Shown: positions 36,380-44,826 of the stretch, in pieces | How the letters are laid out: each line of letters starts with the position of its first letter | Position numbering within the stretch: the stretch's first letter is position 1 | Origin: an uncultured Aequorivita sp. | Lineage (GTDB): Bacteria; Bacteroidota; Bacteroidia; Flavobacteriales; Flavobacteriaceae | Length of the DNA stretch: 50,240 nt | Assembly (NCBI GenBank): GCA_937125455.1 | Contig: CAKZLK010000012.1 | Location: 1-50,240, forward strand | Direction: 5' to 3' | The notes under the pieces: model-generated | Told to the model about the DNA's origin: nothing | The model's input: only the letters and a program-made list of their open reading frames with translations | The model's database searches: none | Position numbers and translations under genes: made by a program

Positions 36380-36832
36380 TTATTCTCTTCTTTTTGAATC
36401 AATCCAAATTGTAACAGGTCCATCATTAATCAAAGCCACATCCATCATAGCTCCAAAACTTCCGGTTTGTACCCCTTTATTTGTCTCAACCTCAAGCTGA
36501 AGCACAAATTTTTCATAGAGTGGCACTGCAATTTCGGGCTTTGCAGCATTGATAAAAGACGGTCGATTGCCTTTTTTGGTATTCGCGTGAAGTGTGAATT
36601 GGCTAACCACCAAACAATCGCCTTTCATATCCTGTACTGAAAGATTCATTGCTTCATTTTCATCAGAAAAAATCCGCAAACGGGCAATTTTTCCAGCTAA
36701 CCAGTTGATGTCCTCTTGGTTATCTTCGGCTTCAATTCCTAAAAAAATGAGCAAACCCTGATTTATTTCAGAAAAAATTTTTCCTTCAATGGTTACGGAT
36801 GCTTTTTTTACTCTTTGAATTAAAACACGCAT
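36380..36832 (-). CDS. dtd: D-aminoacyl-tRNA deacylase Dtd
   Basis: Hydrolyses D-amino acids mischarged on tRNA, protecting translation. 150 residues, the family length. It begins MRVLIQRVKKASVTIEG and contains the active-site segments SQFTL and NDGPVTIWIDS, which are diagnostic. It lies between rsgA (70-bp gap) and the DUF3857 genes on the same strand. Confidence 0.97.
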   Translation of the reverse strand: MRVLIQRVKKASVTIEGKIFSEINQGLLIFLGIEAEDNQEDINWLAGKIARLRIFSDENEAMNLSVQDMKGDCLVVSQFTLHANTKKGNRPSFINAAKPEIAVPLYEKFVLQLEVETNKGVQTGSFGAMMDVALINDGPVTIWIDSKRRE

Positions 36833-36902
36833 TTTGAATTGTTAGATTGGTGGATAGTTTGATTATTAAATTATTTGGATTTGGCTTTTGAAATTTGAAA
36901 TA

Positions 36903-37850
36903 TTACTTTTCATAAATATCTTTTCTGAAATGGTCTTCTTCGCCTTCCAAAATTTGCAGATAACTTTTATAGCGTGACCAAGCTATTTCTTCGTTTTCCA
37001 AAGCCTCTTTTACCGCGCATTGCGGTTCTTCCAAATGAAGGCAGTTATTGAACTTGCAATGTTCCTTTAGCTCAAAAAACTCTGGAAAATAATCACCCAG
37101 CTCTTCTTTGTCAATTTCAACCACTCCGAAGCCTTTGATGCCAGGGGTATCAATAATTTGCCCCCCAAAAGAAAGATCGAACATTTCTGCAAAGGTTGTA
37201 GTGTGCTGCCCCTGTAAATGTTGTTCGGAAATTTTTGAGGTTTTTAAACCCAATCCAGGTTCCAAAGCATTGATTAAAGTAGATTTTCCAACACCGCTAT
37301 GACCTGAAAACATCGTTACTTTATCCTTCATCAAAGCTTTCACTTTGTCAATATTTTTTCCAGTAATTGCTGAAATACCAATGCACTCATACCCAACTTT
37401 TCGGTAAAGCGCAGCAAGTAGTTTTATCTCCAATAATTGATCTTCGTTGTAAGTATCAATTTTATTAAAAAGAAGCACAGCTTTAATGTGATATGCTTCT
37501 GCAGTCACTAAAAACCTGTCGATGAATGTAGTAAATGTGGGAGGATTGTTTAGGGTAATCAATAAAAACGCAATATCAATATTGGCTGCAATAATGTGTG
37601 TTTGTTTTGAAAGGTTTACCGATTTGCGAATAATGTAATTATCGCGTTCATCAATATGTGAAATTACACCAACGGTCTCATCCCCTTTTTTTTCAATTTC
37701 GAAGTCTACGTGGTCACCAACCGCTACTGGATTTGTGCTTTTAATTCCTCCAATGCGGAATTTGCCTTTTATACGGCAATCGTAAAAATTGCCGTTTTCA
37801 GCTTTCACGCTGTACCAGCTTCCGGTAGATTTATAGACAAGCCCTTTCAT
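36903..37850 (-). CDS. rsgA: Ribosome small-subunit GTPase RsgA
   Basis: Circularly permuted GTPase acting late in 30S subunit maturation. 315 residues from the ATG at 37850; the in-frame start at 37865 would add five residues (MQLCG) and is less likely. An N-terminal OB-fold (about 1-70) precedes the GTPase motifs in permuted order: FNKID (G4), then GHSGVGKSTLINAL (G1), and DTPGI (G3). The C-terminal zinc finger HCKFNNCLHLEEPQC is intact. It lies 21 bp downstream of the DAHP synthase gene. Confidence 0.97.
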   Translation of the reverse strand: MKGLVYKSTGSWYSVKAENGNFYDCRIKGKFRIGGIKSTNPVAVGDHVDFEIEKKGDETVGVISHIDERDNYIIRKSVNLSKQTHIIAANIDIAFLLITLNNPPTFTTFIDRFLVTAEAYHIKAVLLFNKIDTYNEDQLLEIKLLAALYRKVGYECIGISAITGKNIDKVKALMKDKVTMFSGHSGVGKSTLINALEPGLGLKTSKISEQHLQGQHTTTFAEMFDLSFGGQIIDTPGIKGFGVVEIDKEELGDYFPEFFELKEHCKFNNCLHLEEPQCAVKEALENEEIAWSRYKSYLQILEGEEDHFRKDIYEK

Positions 37851-37871
37851 GCCACAAAGTTGCAAAACTTT

Positions 37872-38954
37872 TTACTCATTAATAACCTTTTTTTGATGGT
37901 TAATAGATTCTTGATGAATTGCTTTATAAATTTTCAGAACAAACTCTTCACTAAGTTTATTATGTTCACCTTCCAAAATCATGCGCCCAAGCACTTCATT
38001 CCAACGTTTAACCTGAAGAATTGCAACATTGTTTTTCTTTTTTAAAGCGCCAATGTTATCAACAATTTTCATCCGTTTGCCCAACATATCCATTATTTGG
38101 TCGTCAATTAAATCAATCTGTGTTCGCATTGTATTTAATTGGTTGTTGAATTCAGCTTCATCGCCTTCCACTTTTCGGATTTTAAGATCAACCGTCATTT
38201 TCTCTAAGGTAGCTGGCGTAATTTGCTGTTTGGCATCACTCCAAGCATTATCAGGATCAAAATGAGTCTCTACCATTAAACCGTCATAATTTAAATCGAG
38301 CGCAGTTTGGCAAAGTTCAAAAATTATATCGCGCCTACCCGCAATGTGGGAAGGATCCAAAATTAAAGGTAAATCTGGAAAACTATTTTGCAAATCAATC
38401 GGGATTTGCCATTCTGGATTGTTGCGGTAACGCGTTTTTTCATAGGTAGAAAACCCACGGTGGATAACACCGAGTTTGGTAATTCCCGCTTCATAGAAAC
38501 GCTCCACAGCACCAAGCCATAAAGCCAAATCTGGATTTACTGGATTTTTCACCAAAATAATTTTATCAGTTCCTTTTACGGCATCTGCAATCTCTTGAAC
38601 AATAAATGGCGAAACCGTTGTGCGGGCCCCAATCCATAAAATATCTACATCGTGTTTTAGCGCTAAATCTACGTGATTGGCGTTTGCCACTTCAGTAGTT
38701 GTAAGCAACCCTGTTTCCTCTTTTGCCTTTTGAAGCCACTTTAAACCCAAAGCACCCACGCCTTCAAAATTTCCGGGGCGGGTTCGTGGTTTCCAAATTC
38801 CCGCACGTAAAACTGAAGTGTCTGTATTTTTTAGCTGATGTGCAATTTTCAGCACTTGCTCTTCAGTTTCGGCACTGCATGGCCCAGCTATAACAAGTGG
38901 ATGATCCAATCCAAAAGCATCTAGCCAACCGCGTAATTCTTTCTTATTTTCCAT
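37872..38954 (-). CDS. Bifunctional DAHP synthase / chorismate mutase
   Basis: 360 residues. The N-terminal part (about 1-260) is a type I-beta DAHP synthase that joins PEP and erythrose-4-phosphate, the first shikimate step; GPCSAET, RAGIWKPRTRPGNFEG, KNPVNPD and DPSHIAGRRD are visible. The C-terminal part (about 265-360) is an AroQ-type chorismate mutase (NTMRTQIDLIDDQIMDMLGKRMKIVDNIGALKK). The fusion gives feedback control by prephenate or chorismate in related enzymes. A 5' leader with tandem Trp codons and an attenuator (38969-39090) precedes it. Confidence 0.96.
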   Translation of the reverse strand: MENKKELRGWLDAFGLDHPLVIAGPCSAETEEQVLKIAHQLKNTDTSVLRAGIWKPRTRPGNFEGVGALGLKWLQKAKEETGLLTTTEVANANHVDLALKHDVDILWIGARTTVSPFIVQEIADAVKGTDKIILVKNPVNPDLALWLGAVERFYEAGITKLGVIHRGFSTYEKTRYRNNPEWQIPIDLQNSFPDLPLILDPSHIAGRRDIIFELCQTALDLNYDGLMVETHFDPDNAWSDAKQQITPATLEKMTVDLKIRKVEGDEAEFNNQLNTMRTQIDLIDDQIMDMLGKRMKIVDNIGALKKKNNVAILQVKRWNEVLGRMILEGEHNKLSEEFVLKIYKAIHQESINHQKKVINE

Positions 38955-38968
38955 AAATTCAATTTCAT

Positions 38969-38995
38969 AAAAAAAGCCCCAAGAATGGGACTTTT
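38969..38995 (-). terminator. Attenuator terminator upstream of the DAHP synthase gene
   Basis: On the minus strand AAAAGTCCCA (38995-38986) pairs with TGGGGCTTTT (38981-38972) over 10 bp with one G-U pair and a TTCT loop, followed by a T run reaching 38969. It lies 15 bp before the DAHP synthase ATG and therefore must be an attenuator rather than an end-of-operon terminator. A competing pairing exists: AGTGGGG at 39026-39020, overlapping the leader stop codon, can pair with TCCCATT (38990-38984) in the 5' arm. Confidence 0.85.
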
Positions 38996-39024
38996 CATAG
39001 TATATTTAAAATACAATTACCCCA

Positions 39025-39090
39025 CTAGCGAATGCTTCTGAACATATGCCACCACGCCTTAGAAAGATTGTATATAAGATTTGTATTCAT
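39025..39090 (-). CDS. Leader peptide with tandem Trp codons
   Basis: ATG at 39088-39090 opens 21 codons ending in TAG (39025-39027). Codons 13 and 14 are both TGG (39049-39054), in the context K-A-W-W-H-M. The stop codon sits 29 bases before the attenuator hairpin. The arrangement fits ribosome-mediated attenuation: stalling at the Trp codons would leave AGTGGGG (39020-39026) free to disrupt the terminator, while reaching the stop would mask it. The peptide itself probably has no further function. No clear promoter was found upstream. Confidence 0.75.
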   Translation of the reverse strand: MNTNLIYNLSKAWWHMFRSIR

Positions 39091-39181
39091 TGCGGCTAAA
39101 TTAGCCAATAAATGTGATTTTAAAAACGTTTTATGAAAAATTTAAAATCGAAGAGTAGAATCACTTCGGAAGAAATTTATG

Positions 39182-39189
39182 TAGCTTTG
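39182..39189 (+). promoter_or_regulatory. Candidate -7 element of gldA
   Basis: TAGCTTTG matches TAnnTTTG and ends 13 bp before the gldA ATG, implying a very short leader. No -33 TTG at the usual distance. Confidence 0.45.
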
Positions 39190-39202
39190 TTTTTGTAATA
39201 AT

Positions 39203-40102
39203 ATGTCTATAAAAGTTGAAAATATCACCAAAACTTACGGCGAACAAAAAGCGCTGAACAAGGTTTCGTTTTCCATTGAAAAAGGTGAAATCGTCGGTTT
39301 TCTGGGTCCAAATGGCGCTGGAAAATCTACCATGATGAAAATTTTAACTACTTTTCTTCCCGCCTCGGAAGGTGTTGCTATCGTGAACGGCTTTGAAGTA
39401 AACAAAGATGATATTGCCGTTAAAAAAAGCGTGGGCTATCTGCCCGAACACAACCCCCTTTACTTGGATATGTATGTTCGCGAATACCTTCTTTTTAATG
39501 CAGGTATTTATAATATTCCTAAATCTGAAGTAGAAAGCATCATAGAAAAAACAGGATTAGCGCCAGAAGCGAATAAAAAAATCGGTCAACTTTCAAAAGG
39601 ATACCGCCAACGCGTTGGGCTTGCAAATGCATTGCTGCACAACCCCGAAGTTTTAATTCTCGATGAGCCAACAACAGGTTTGGATCCAAATCAATTGATT
39701 GAAATTCGTCAACTCATAAAAGATGTTGGAAAGGAAAAAACAGTTTTGCTTTCCACGCATATTATGCAGGAAGTAGAGGCCATTTGCGACCGTGTTATTA
39801 TTATAAACAAAGGTGAAATTGTTCTTGATAAAAAACTTTCAGACTTAAAGAACAAAAAGGAACAAATTATTGAAGTGGAATTTGATTACCGTGTTGAGGA
39901 AGTGGCGCTTCAAAAGCTTCCAAAAATTGATAAGGTTGAAAACTCAATTGGTTTTGTTTATCAGCTTTATTTTGAAACCGAACAGGATATGCGCGGTAAA
40001 GTGTTTGATTTTGCACACGACAATGGTTTGAAAATACTTCAACTACACCAAAAAAATACCACTTTGGAAAAGCTTTTCAGCGAGCTTACTATTCAAAAAT
40101 AA
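39203..40102 (+). CDS. gldA: Gliding-motility ABC transporter ATPase GldA
   Basis: ABC ATP-binding protein of 299 residues. Walker A GPNGAGKST (35-43), signature LSKGYRQRVGLA, Walker B LILDEPTTGLDP and the switch His in LLSTHIMQEV are intact. The sequence and length fit GldA, the ATPase that in Flavobacterium works with the membrane proteins GldF and GldG in gliding; these partners are not in the window. Assignment to GldA rather than another ABC-2 ATPase is by overall resemblance. The end overlaps the convergent DUF2807 gene by 14 bp. Confidence 0.85.
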   Translation: MSIKVENITKTYGEQKALNKVSFSIEKGEIVGFLGPNGAGKSTMMKILTTFLPASEGVAIVNGFEVNKDDIAVKKSVGYLPEHNPLYLDMYVREYLLFNAGIYNIPKSEVESIIEKTGLAPEANKKIGQLSKGYRQRVGLANALLHNPEVLILDEPTTGLDPNQLIEIRQLIKDVGKEKTVLLSTHIMQEVEAICDRVIIINKGEIVLDKKLSDLKNKKEQIIEVEFDYRVEEVALQKLPKIDKVENSIGFVYQLYFETEQDMRGKVFDFAHDNGLKILQLHQKNTTLEKLFSELTIQK

Positions 40103-40838
40103 GTTTCCCGCGATACAATTCCTCAACCTCAACAATTGGAGGTCGTGTTTTTGAAATCACGTTGCCCAAACTCACTATTTTACCCCTAATGGCCTGTTGT
40201 GGATTCACTACCATTTCTCCCGTACTTCTGTGAAAAAAATACAGATTCTGCACGATTAGATTTTCAGAAAAAATTCTGCAATCGCTCGCATAAAGCCCAA
40301 AGCTAGCAGAAGTAGCGCTTCCGCTTAAATAAAATTTGGAAAGTCCATTCGCGACAATATTTAAACTTGTCACATCTAAATTCATTTTAAAATCACCATC
40401 TGTATGGTATGCGTCTTCGTTTTGTTGATCTTCTGATAAAAGCGTCAAAGAAGGATATTGTAACACGCCAATACTTTCAACTGACAAACCTGTGCTACTA
40501 CGTATTTCAGTAATGTTTGGTGAAGTGACGTACACTTTTGTAAGCCCATAATCGCGAACTAAATTACAGGAATTGTTATTGTGAATTTCAAGCTTCCCAT
40601 CAGTAACGGAAACTTCAATATCGCTCATTAAATTTTCACCAGTTTCAACAACCACTTTTTGTTCGTCACCTTGTTTAATAAAAAGTTGTATGCGCTCCCA
40701 CACAAGTATCTTTGTAAACGGTTGCACGGTAAATTCCGTTTCTACAATAGTCCCAGACTTTTGTGTGCAGTCCCAACCTTTGTCTGAATTACACCCAGCA
40801 AAAAGAAGAATTAATAGAATGTAAATTATATTTTTCAT
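40089..40838 (-). CDS. DUF2807 (GIN-like) lipoprotein, copy 1
   Basis: 249 residues. A lipoprotein signal (about 1-16, ending LLFAGC) is followed by a GIN/DUF2807 auto-transporter-like beta-helix region (about 28-230). The function of this domain is unknown. It shares long segments with copy 2 (41999-42751): GWDC near the N terminus, CNLVRDYG, PNITEIR and RPP-VEVEEL at the C terminus. It is coded in tandem with a PagL-like gene, as is copy 2, giving a duplicated cassette. Its 3' end overlaps gldA. Confidence 0.88.
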   Translation of the reverse strand: MKNIIYILLILLFAGCNSDKGWDCTQKSGTIVETEFTVQPFTKILVWERIQLFIKQGDEQKVVVETGENLMSDIEVSVTDGKLEIHNNNSCNLVRDYGLTKVYVTSPNITEIRSSTGLSVESIGVLQYPSLTLLSEDQQNEDAYHTDGDFKMNLDVTSLNIVANGLSKFYLSGSATSASFGLYASDCRIFSENLIVQNLYFFHRSTGEMVVNPQQAIRGKIVSLGNVISKTRPPIVEVEELYRGKLIFE

Positions 40839-40861
40839 AATTAGTATTTCTGAAAAAAACT

Positions 40862-41971
40862 CTATAATCGATATCCAACGCCAAATTCTACGGCTTCCGC
40901 TTTAGCCCAATGGGCATGAACTGTTACGGAAGCGAATATGTTATCATCAAAGAAATAACGTTTTAAGCCCAAACGATTATAAACGCGATTTTCAAAAGCG
41001 TAGGGCCAATAAACATAATAGCCCAATTGAGAAACAAAAGCTATCCGATTAAAACGCCATTCATGGCCTACAAAAACGCCTACACGTTTGTAATCTTCAT
41101 CACCAGAAAGTCCATCTTCGGGATATGCAATAGAGCGATAGGTGATCAATTCCTTTAAAAAAGTGGAGAAAAAAACATCCACACCACCAGTAAATGTACT
41201 TTTGTAATTAATGCGTTTATCTACAAAAAATGACAACTCATAAAACGGCTCTTGGCCGAGGCCAACAACATCACTTTCGTTCAATCCAGTTCTAAATACA
41301 AGATTGTATTTAAATCTTTCGGCGTGGGTTTTACTGAGCGAATCTTCTTTATGAATATATTCGGGAAAGTCTTTGTAATCCAATAGGTAACTCACTCCTG
41401 CATTTAACAAAAATGAGTTTGTGCTATTGTTTGGGGCTTTAAAATTGGCATTGCTATAATGGATAACTGTAAACCCGGCATGTACGCCAAAACCTTTCCA
41501 TATATTTTCACGTACATAATTTCCTTTTAAAAAGGTTGTACTTAAAAATTCTGTGCCGTAAGCGTTATTATTATAATTGGATTCTGTATCAAAAGGTTTT
41601 GCGGAATAAGCAATTCCCTGCCCGACCCGAACCATGAGGTTTCTGTTTAAAAAATACCAATTTAGATGCCCGTATACACCTACCACATTTCCCAAATAAT
41701 CATTACTTAAGTCTTGATAGGCAAGTGTAAACCCCCAATCTGGATAATTATAGCGTCGTTCCCATTCATTAAAACCGTATGTTTTTCTGTTAAAAGAGAA
41801 AATAAAACCAGAGGGGTGGCCGGATATTAAATGTTCAATATCGGGGTTGTGCTCCAAAACACTTCCGTAGAAAAAATCAGCTTCTAAAGAAACTGGCTTT
41901 AATTCTTTTTCCTGCGAAAAGAGCGGAAAACTTAAAATTAGAATGGCAAATACGGAAAGAAGGTGTTTCAT
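40862..41971 (-). CDS. PagL-like acyloxyacyl hydrolase (lipid A deacylase), copy 1
   Basis: 369 residues with a signal peptide (about 1-19, ending FPLFSQ) and a predicted outer-membrane beta-barrel. The catalytic pattern of lipid A 3-O-deacylases is present in VIHYSNANFKAPNNSTN, with the His and Ser of the PagL triad. It is longer than the roughly 170-residue classic PagL and so is assigned at family level only. It probably modifies lipid A or another glycolipid. It is a close paralogue of 42755-43849. Between it and the DUF2807 gene downstream are 23 bp. Confidence 0.85.
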   Translation of the reverse strand: MKHLLSVFAILILSFPLFSQEKELKPVSLEADFFYGSVLEHNPDIEHLISGHPSGFIFSFNRKTYGFNEWERRYNYPDWGFTLAYQDLSNDYLGNVVGVYGHLNWYFLNRNLMVRVGQGIAYSAKPFDTESNYNNNAYGTEFLSTTFLKGNYVRENIWKGFGVHAGFTVIHYSNANFKAPNNSTNSFLLNAGVSYLLDYKDFPEYIHKEDSLSKTHAERFKYNLVFRTGLNESDVVGLGQEPFYELSFFVDKRINYKSTFTGGVDVFFSTFLKELITYRSIAYPEDGLSGDEDYKRVGVFVGHEWRFNRIAFVSQLGYYVYWPYAFENRVYNRLGLKRYFFDDNIFASVTVHAHWAKAEAVEFGVGYRL

Positions 41972-41998
41972 ATTTTTTTCAACGCCGGTAAAGATAAA

Positions 41999-42751
41999 CT
42001 AATCTTCAAATAATAACCTGCCTGTAAATAATTCTTTTACATCTACCAATGGCGGGCGGTTATAAGAAATAATATCACCAGTTGCTACGATTTTTCCGAC
42101 GATACTTTGTATGGGATTTACTATCATTTTATTTGCACTTCTCTGAAAGACAGTAAGTTCATTTATTAAAAATTCTTTGCCTTCAAAACGCGGCATTTCA
42201 TCAGCAAAACTCAATGTTGCTCTTTCAGCTTTACCAGTAATGTAAAAAACACTTTGTCCATTGGCAGCTACACGGAATTCGTCGCAAATAATATTTAAAT
42301 AAAAATCGCCACTCTTTCTGATTGTTTCAGGCCCAACGGAACTATTGCTCACCAAAGTGAGTGCTGGAAAATTTAAAACTCCCTCGCCAATAACATCGTA
42401 GGCCGAACTATTCCTGATCTCAGTGATATTTGGCACTGTTACAAAAACTTTTGTAATTCCGTAGTCGCGAACCAAATTGCAATTGTTATGGTTTTTCACC
42501 ACGAGTGTATTATTTTCAATACTTACGGAAATATCACCCAATAGGTTTTCTCCAGTTTCAATTTTCACCTGTTGCGCTTCCCCTTGTTTTAGATAAAGCG
42601 TAACGTCGTCTTCAATTCTAATTTTTGAAAAATCTGAAACAGCGTATTCTTTGGAAATTGGATTCCCCGCAGCTTGAATACAATCCCAACCGTTTTCGGA
42701 ATCGCACGAAAACAGTAAAAAAATTAAACCAACAAAAAATAATTTATTCAT
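41999..42751 (-). CDS. DUF2807 (GIN-like) lipoprotein, copy 2
   Basis: 250 residues, lipoprotein signal about 1-16 (LFSC lipobox, Cys16 lipidated), followed by a DUF2807 region. It is clearly homologous to copy 1 with the same length and the shared segments GWDC, CNLVRDYG-TKV-VT-PNITEIR and KMIVNPIQSI (copy 1 EMVVNPQQAI). Divergence is considerable elsewhere, so the duplication is not recent. It follows a PagL-like gene with a 3-bp gap. Confidence 0.88.
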   Translation of the reverse strand: MNKLFFVGLIFLLFSCDSENGWDCIQAAGNPISKEYAVSDFSKIRIEDDVTLYLKQGEAQQVKIETGENLLGDISVSIENNTLVVKNHNNCNLVRDYGITKVFVTVPNITEIRNSSAYDVIGEGVLNFPALTLVSNSSVGPETIRKSGDFYLNIICDEFRVAANGQSVFYITGKAERATLSFADEMPRFEGKEFLINELTVFQRSANKMIVNPIQSIVGKIVATGDIISYNRPPLVDVKELFTGRLLFED

Positions 42752-42754
42752 AAT

Positions 42755-43849
42755 TTATAATCTAATTCCTACACCAAACTCTACGTCCTCCACTTTGGCA
42801 CCGTGCGATTTTAGAGTGATCGCGCCAAAAAGTTTATCGGTTGCATAATATTTCAAACCTGCCCTAAAATAAGTGCGTCCTTCAAAATCGTATGGATAAT
42901 AAACATAGTAGCCTACTTGTGAAACGATTGCCAAATTACTGATGCGCAATTCGTGACCCGCAAAAATCCCAACGCGTTTAAAGTCTTCATCTCCTTCCAC
43001 TCCTGTATTTGGAAAAGCAATGGAAAGATATTCAATTTCGTTTTTTAGAAATGGCAAATAGAAAAAATCCGTACCCAACTGAAGCGTACTTTTATAGCTC
43101 AACCGCTTATCAACAAAAGCAGAAACTACAAAGAATGGATGCTGGCCGAGATTTAAATAGTCACTTTCATTCAATCCGCCACGAAGCACAACATTGTATT
43201 TTACAGGTTCTGAAATTTTCTTCGGAAGTGAATCGGAAATATAATTCGAAGGTTTTTCATCCACAACGGAATATTGTACACCAACATTTATTGTGAAAGC
43301 ATTGGTGCTGGAATTAGGCGCAGTAAAATTTCCATTGGAATAATGCACCAAAGCAATCCCAGCTTGTACTCCAAGATTTTTAAAAAGATGCTGTTTGTTG
43401 TAGTTCAGCATCAAATAGGTGGAACTCAAAAGATGGCTTCCGTAAGCATTGTTTTTGAAATTGGTCTCCAAATCAAATGGATTGGTATTGTAGGCAATGC
43501 CCTGCCCTATTCGGAAGAAAAGATTTCGATTTAAAAAATAAAAATTGAAATGTCCATATAAACCATAATTCTCACCCAAAACATCATAATGGGCATTTTG
43601 ATGCACAAATGAAAAGCCCCAATCTGGATAATTGTATTCCTGATGCCAACGTTCTGCTCCGTAAGTTTTTCGGTTAAAACCAACAATGAAACCCTCGGGA
43701 TGATTTTTCACCAAATGCGAAATATCTTTATTATGCCGAAGAATAGTTCCGTAGAAATAATTAGCATCAACGAAAAAATCATTGTTTTTTTCCTGTGAAA
43801 AAACAAAAGAAGACGTGATAAAAAATAAAAAGAAAACAATTCGGGACAT
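42755..43849 (-). CDS. PagL-like acyloxyacyl hydrolase (lipid A deacylase), copy 2
   Basis: 364 residues from the ATG at 43849; a TTG at 43867 would add six residues and is less likely. Signal peptide about 1-19 (ending SFVFSQ), then an outer-membrane barrel with the HYSNGNFTAPNSSTN catalytic pattern. Strong similarity to copy 1, for example NRKTYG, YNYPDWGF, GLYGHFNFYFLNRNL, RVGIFAGHE and VEFGVGIRL at the end. It lies 20 bp downstream of metF on the same strand, so it may be in the methionine operon. Confidence 0.85.
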   Translation of the reverse strand: MSRIVFFLFFITSSFVFSQEKNNDFFVDANYFYGTILRHNKDISHLVKNHPEGFIVGFNRKTYGAERWHQEYNYPDWGFSFVHQNAHYDVLGENYGLYGHFNFYFLNRNLFFRIGQGIAYNTNPFDLETNFKNNAYGSHLLSSTYLMLNYNKQHLFKNLGVQAGIALVHYSNGNFTAPNSSTNAFTINVGVQYSVVDEKPSNYISDSLPKKISEPVKYNVVLRGGLNESDYLNLGQHPFFVVSAFVDKRLSYKSTLQLGTDFFYLPFLKNEIEYLSIAFPNTGVEGDEDFKRVGIFAGHELRISNLAIVSQVGYYVYYPYDFEGRTYFRAGLKYYATDKLFGAITLKSHGAKVEDVEFGVGIRL

Positions 43850-43869
43850 TGCCACAAAATAAAGCAATC

Positions 43870-44826
43870 TTAAAATATCTGCGAAGCTATTTCCTTAATA
43901 TTGCTGCTTTTCCCCATAGAATAGTAATGAAGAAAAGGCACGCCAGCCTTTACAAGTTCCTGACTTTGATTAATACACCAGTCAATTCCAATTTGCCGAA
44001 CGGCTTTGTTATCCTTGGCTTTCACAACTTCCATAACCAAAGCATCGGGTAAATCTACTTTAAATCTATGTGGAATCAAGTTTAAGTGTGATTTTACTGC
44101 AATTGGTTTTAGCCCAGGAATAATGGGCACTGTAATGTCTTCAGCTCTGCATTTTTCAACAAATTTGAAATATTTTTCATTGTCGAAAAACATCTGCGTT
44201 ACAATATATTCCGCACCGTTTTTGATTTTCTTTTTAAGAAAATGAATATCACTTTCACTACTTGGCGCTTCCATGTGTTTTTCAGGATAACCAGCAACGC
44301 CCACACAAAAATCCGTCGGAAAAGTATGCTGAAGTTCATCGTCCAAATACGTTCCTTTGTTCAAGGAGTTTATTTGTGAAACAAGATCGCATGCATATTT
44401 GTGTCCGTTCTTTTCGGGTGTGAAATAGGTTTCACTTTTAACTGCATCGCCCCGCAAAGCCATTACATTATCAATCCCCAAAAACTGAAGATCGATTAAA
44501 AAATTCTCTGTTTCTTCCTTCGTAAACCCGCCACAAAGTATGTGGGGAACAGCATCAACTTCATATTTATTTTGAATAGCCGCGCAAATGCCAACCGTTC
44601 CCGGACGTTTGCGAACGATTTTCTTTTCAATTAAACCATCTTTTAATTCCTTAAAAACATATTCCTCACGATGATAAGTAACGTTTATGTAGGGAGGCTC
44701 AAACTCCATCAATGGATCAATATTACTAAAAATGGAGTGTATATTTTCTCCCTTTAAAGGTGGTAAAATCTCGAACGAAAATTGTGTTTTTCCTTTTCCG
44801 TTTTTTATGTGTTCGGTTACTTTCAT
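43870..44826 (-). CDS. metF: Methylenetetrahydrofolate reductase MetF
   Basis: Flavoenzyme reducing methylene-THF to methyl-THF, the methyl donor for methionine synthase. 318 residues with a TIM-barrel pattern: FSFEILPP at the N terminus, PYINVTYHREE, GICAAIQNKY, LRGDAVKSE, CVGVAGYPEKH, VTQMFFDN and IPIIPGLKPI. It starts directly after the metH-C stop, so the genes are co-transcribed, and the functional link with methionine synthase is direct. Confidence 0.97.
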   Translation of the reverse strand: MKVTEHIKNGKGKTQFSFEILPPLKGENIHSIFSNIDPLMEFEPPYINVTYHREEYVFKELKDGLIEKKIVRKRPGTVGICAAIQNKYEVDAVPHILCGGFTKEETENFLIDLQFLGIDNVMALRGDAVKSETYFTPEKNGHKYACDLVSQINSLNKGTYLDDELQHTFPTDFCVGVAGYPEKHMEAPSSESDIHFLKKKIKNGAEYIVTQMFFDNEKYFKFVEKCRAEDITVPIIPGLKPIAVKSHLNLIPHRFKVDLPDALVMEVVKAKDNKAVRQIGIDWCINQSQELVKAGVPFLHYYSMGKSSNIKEIASQIF

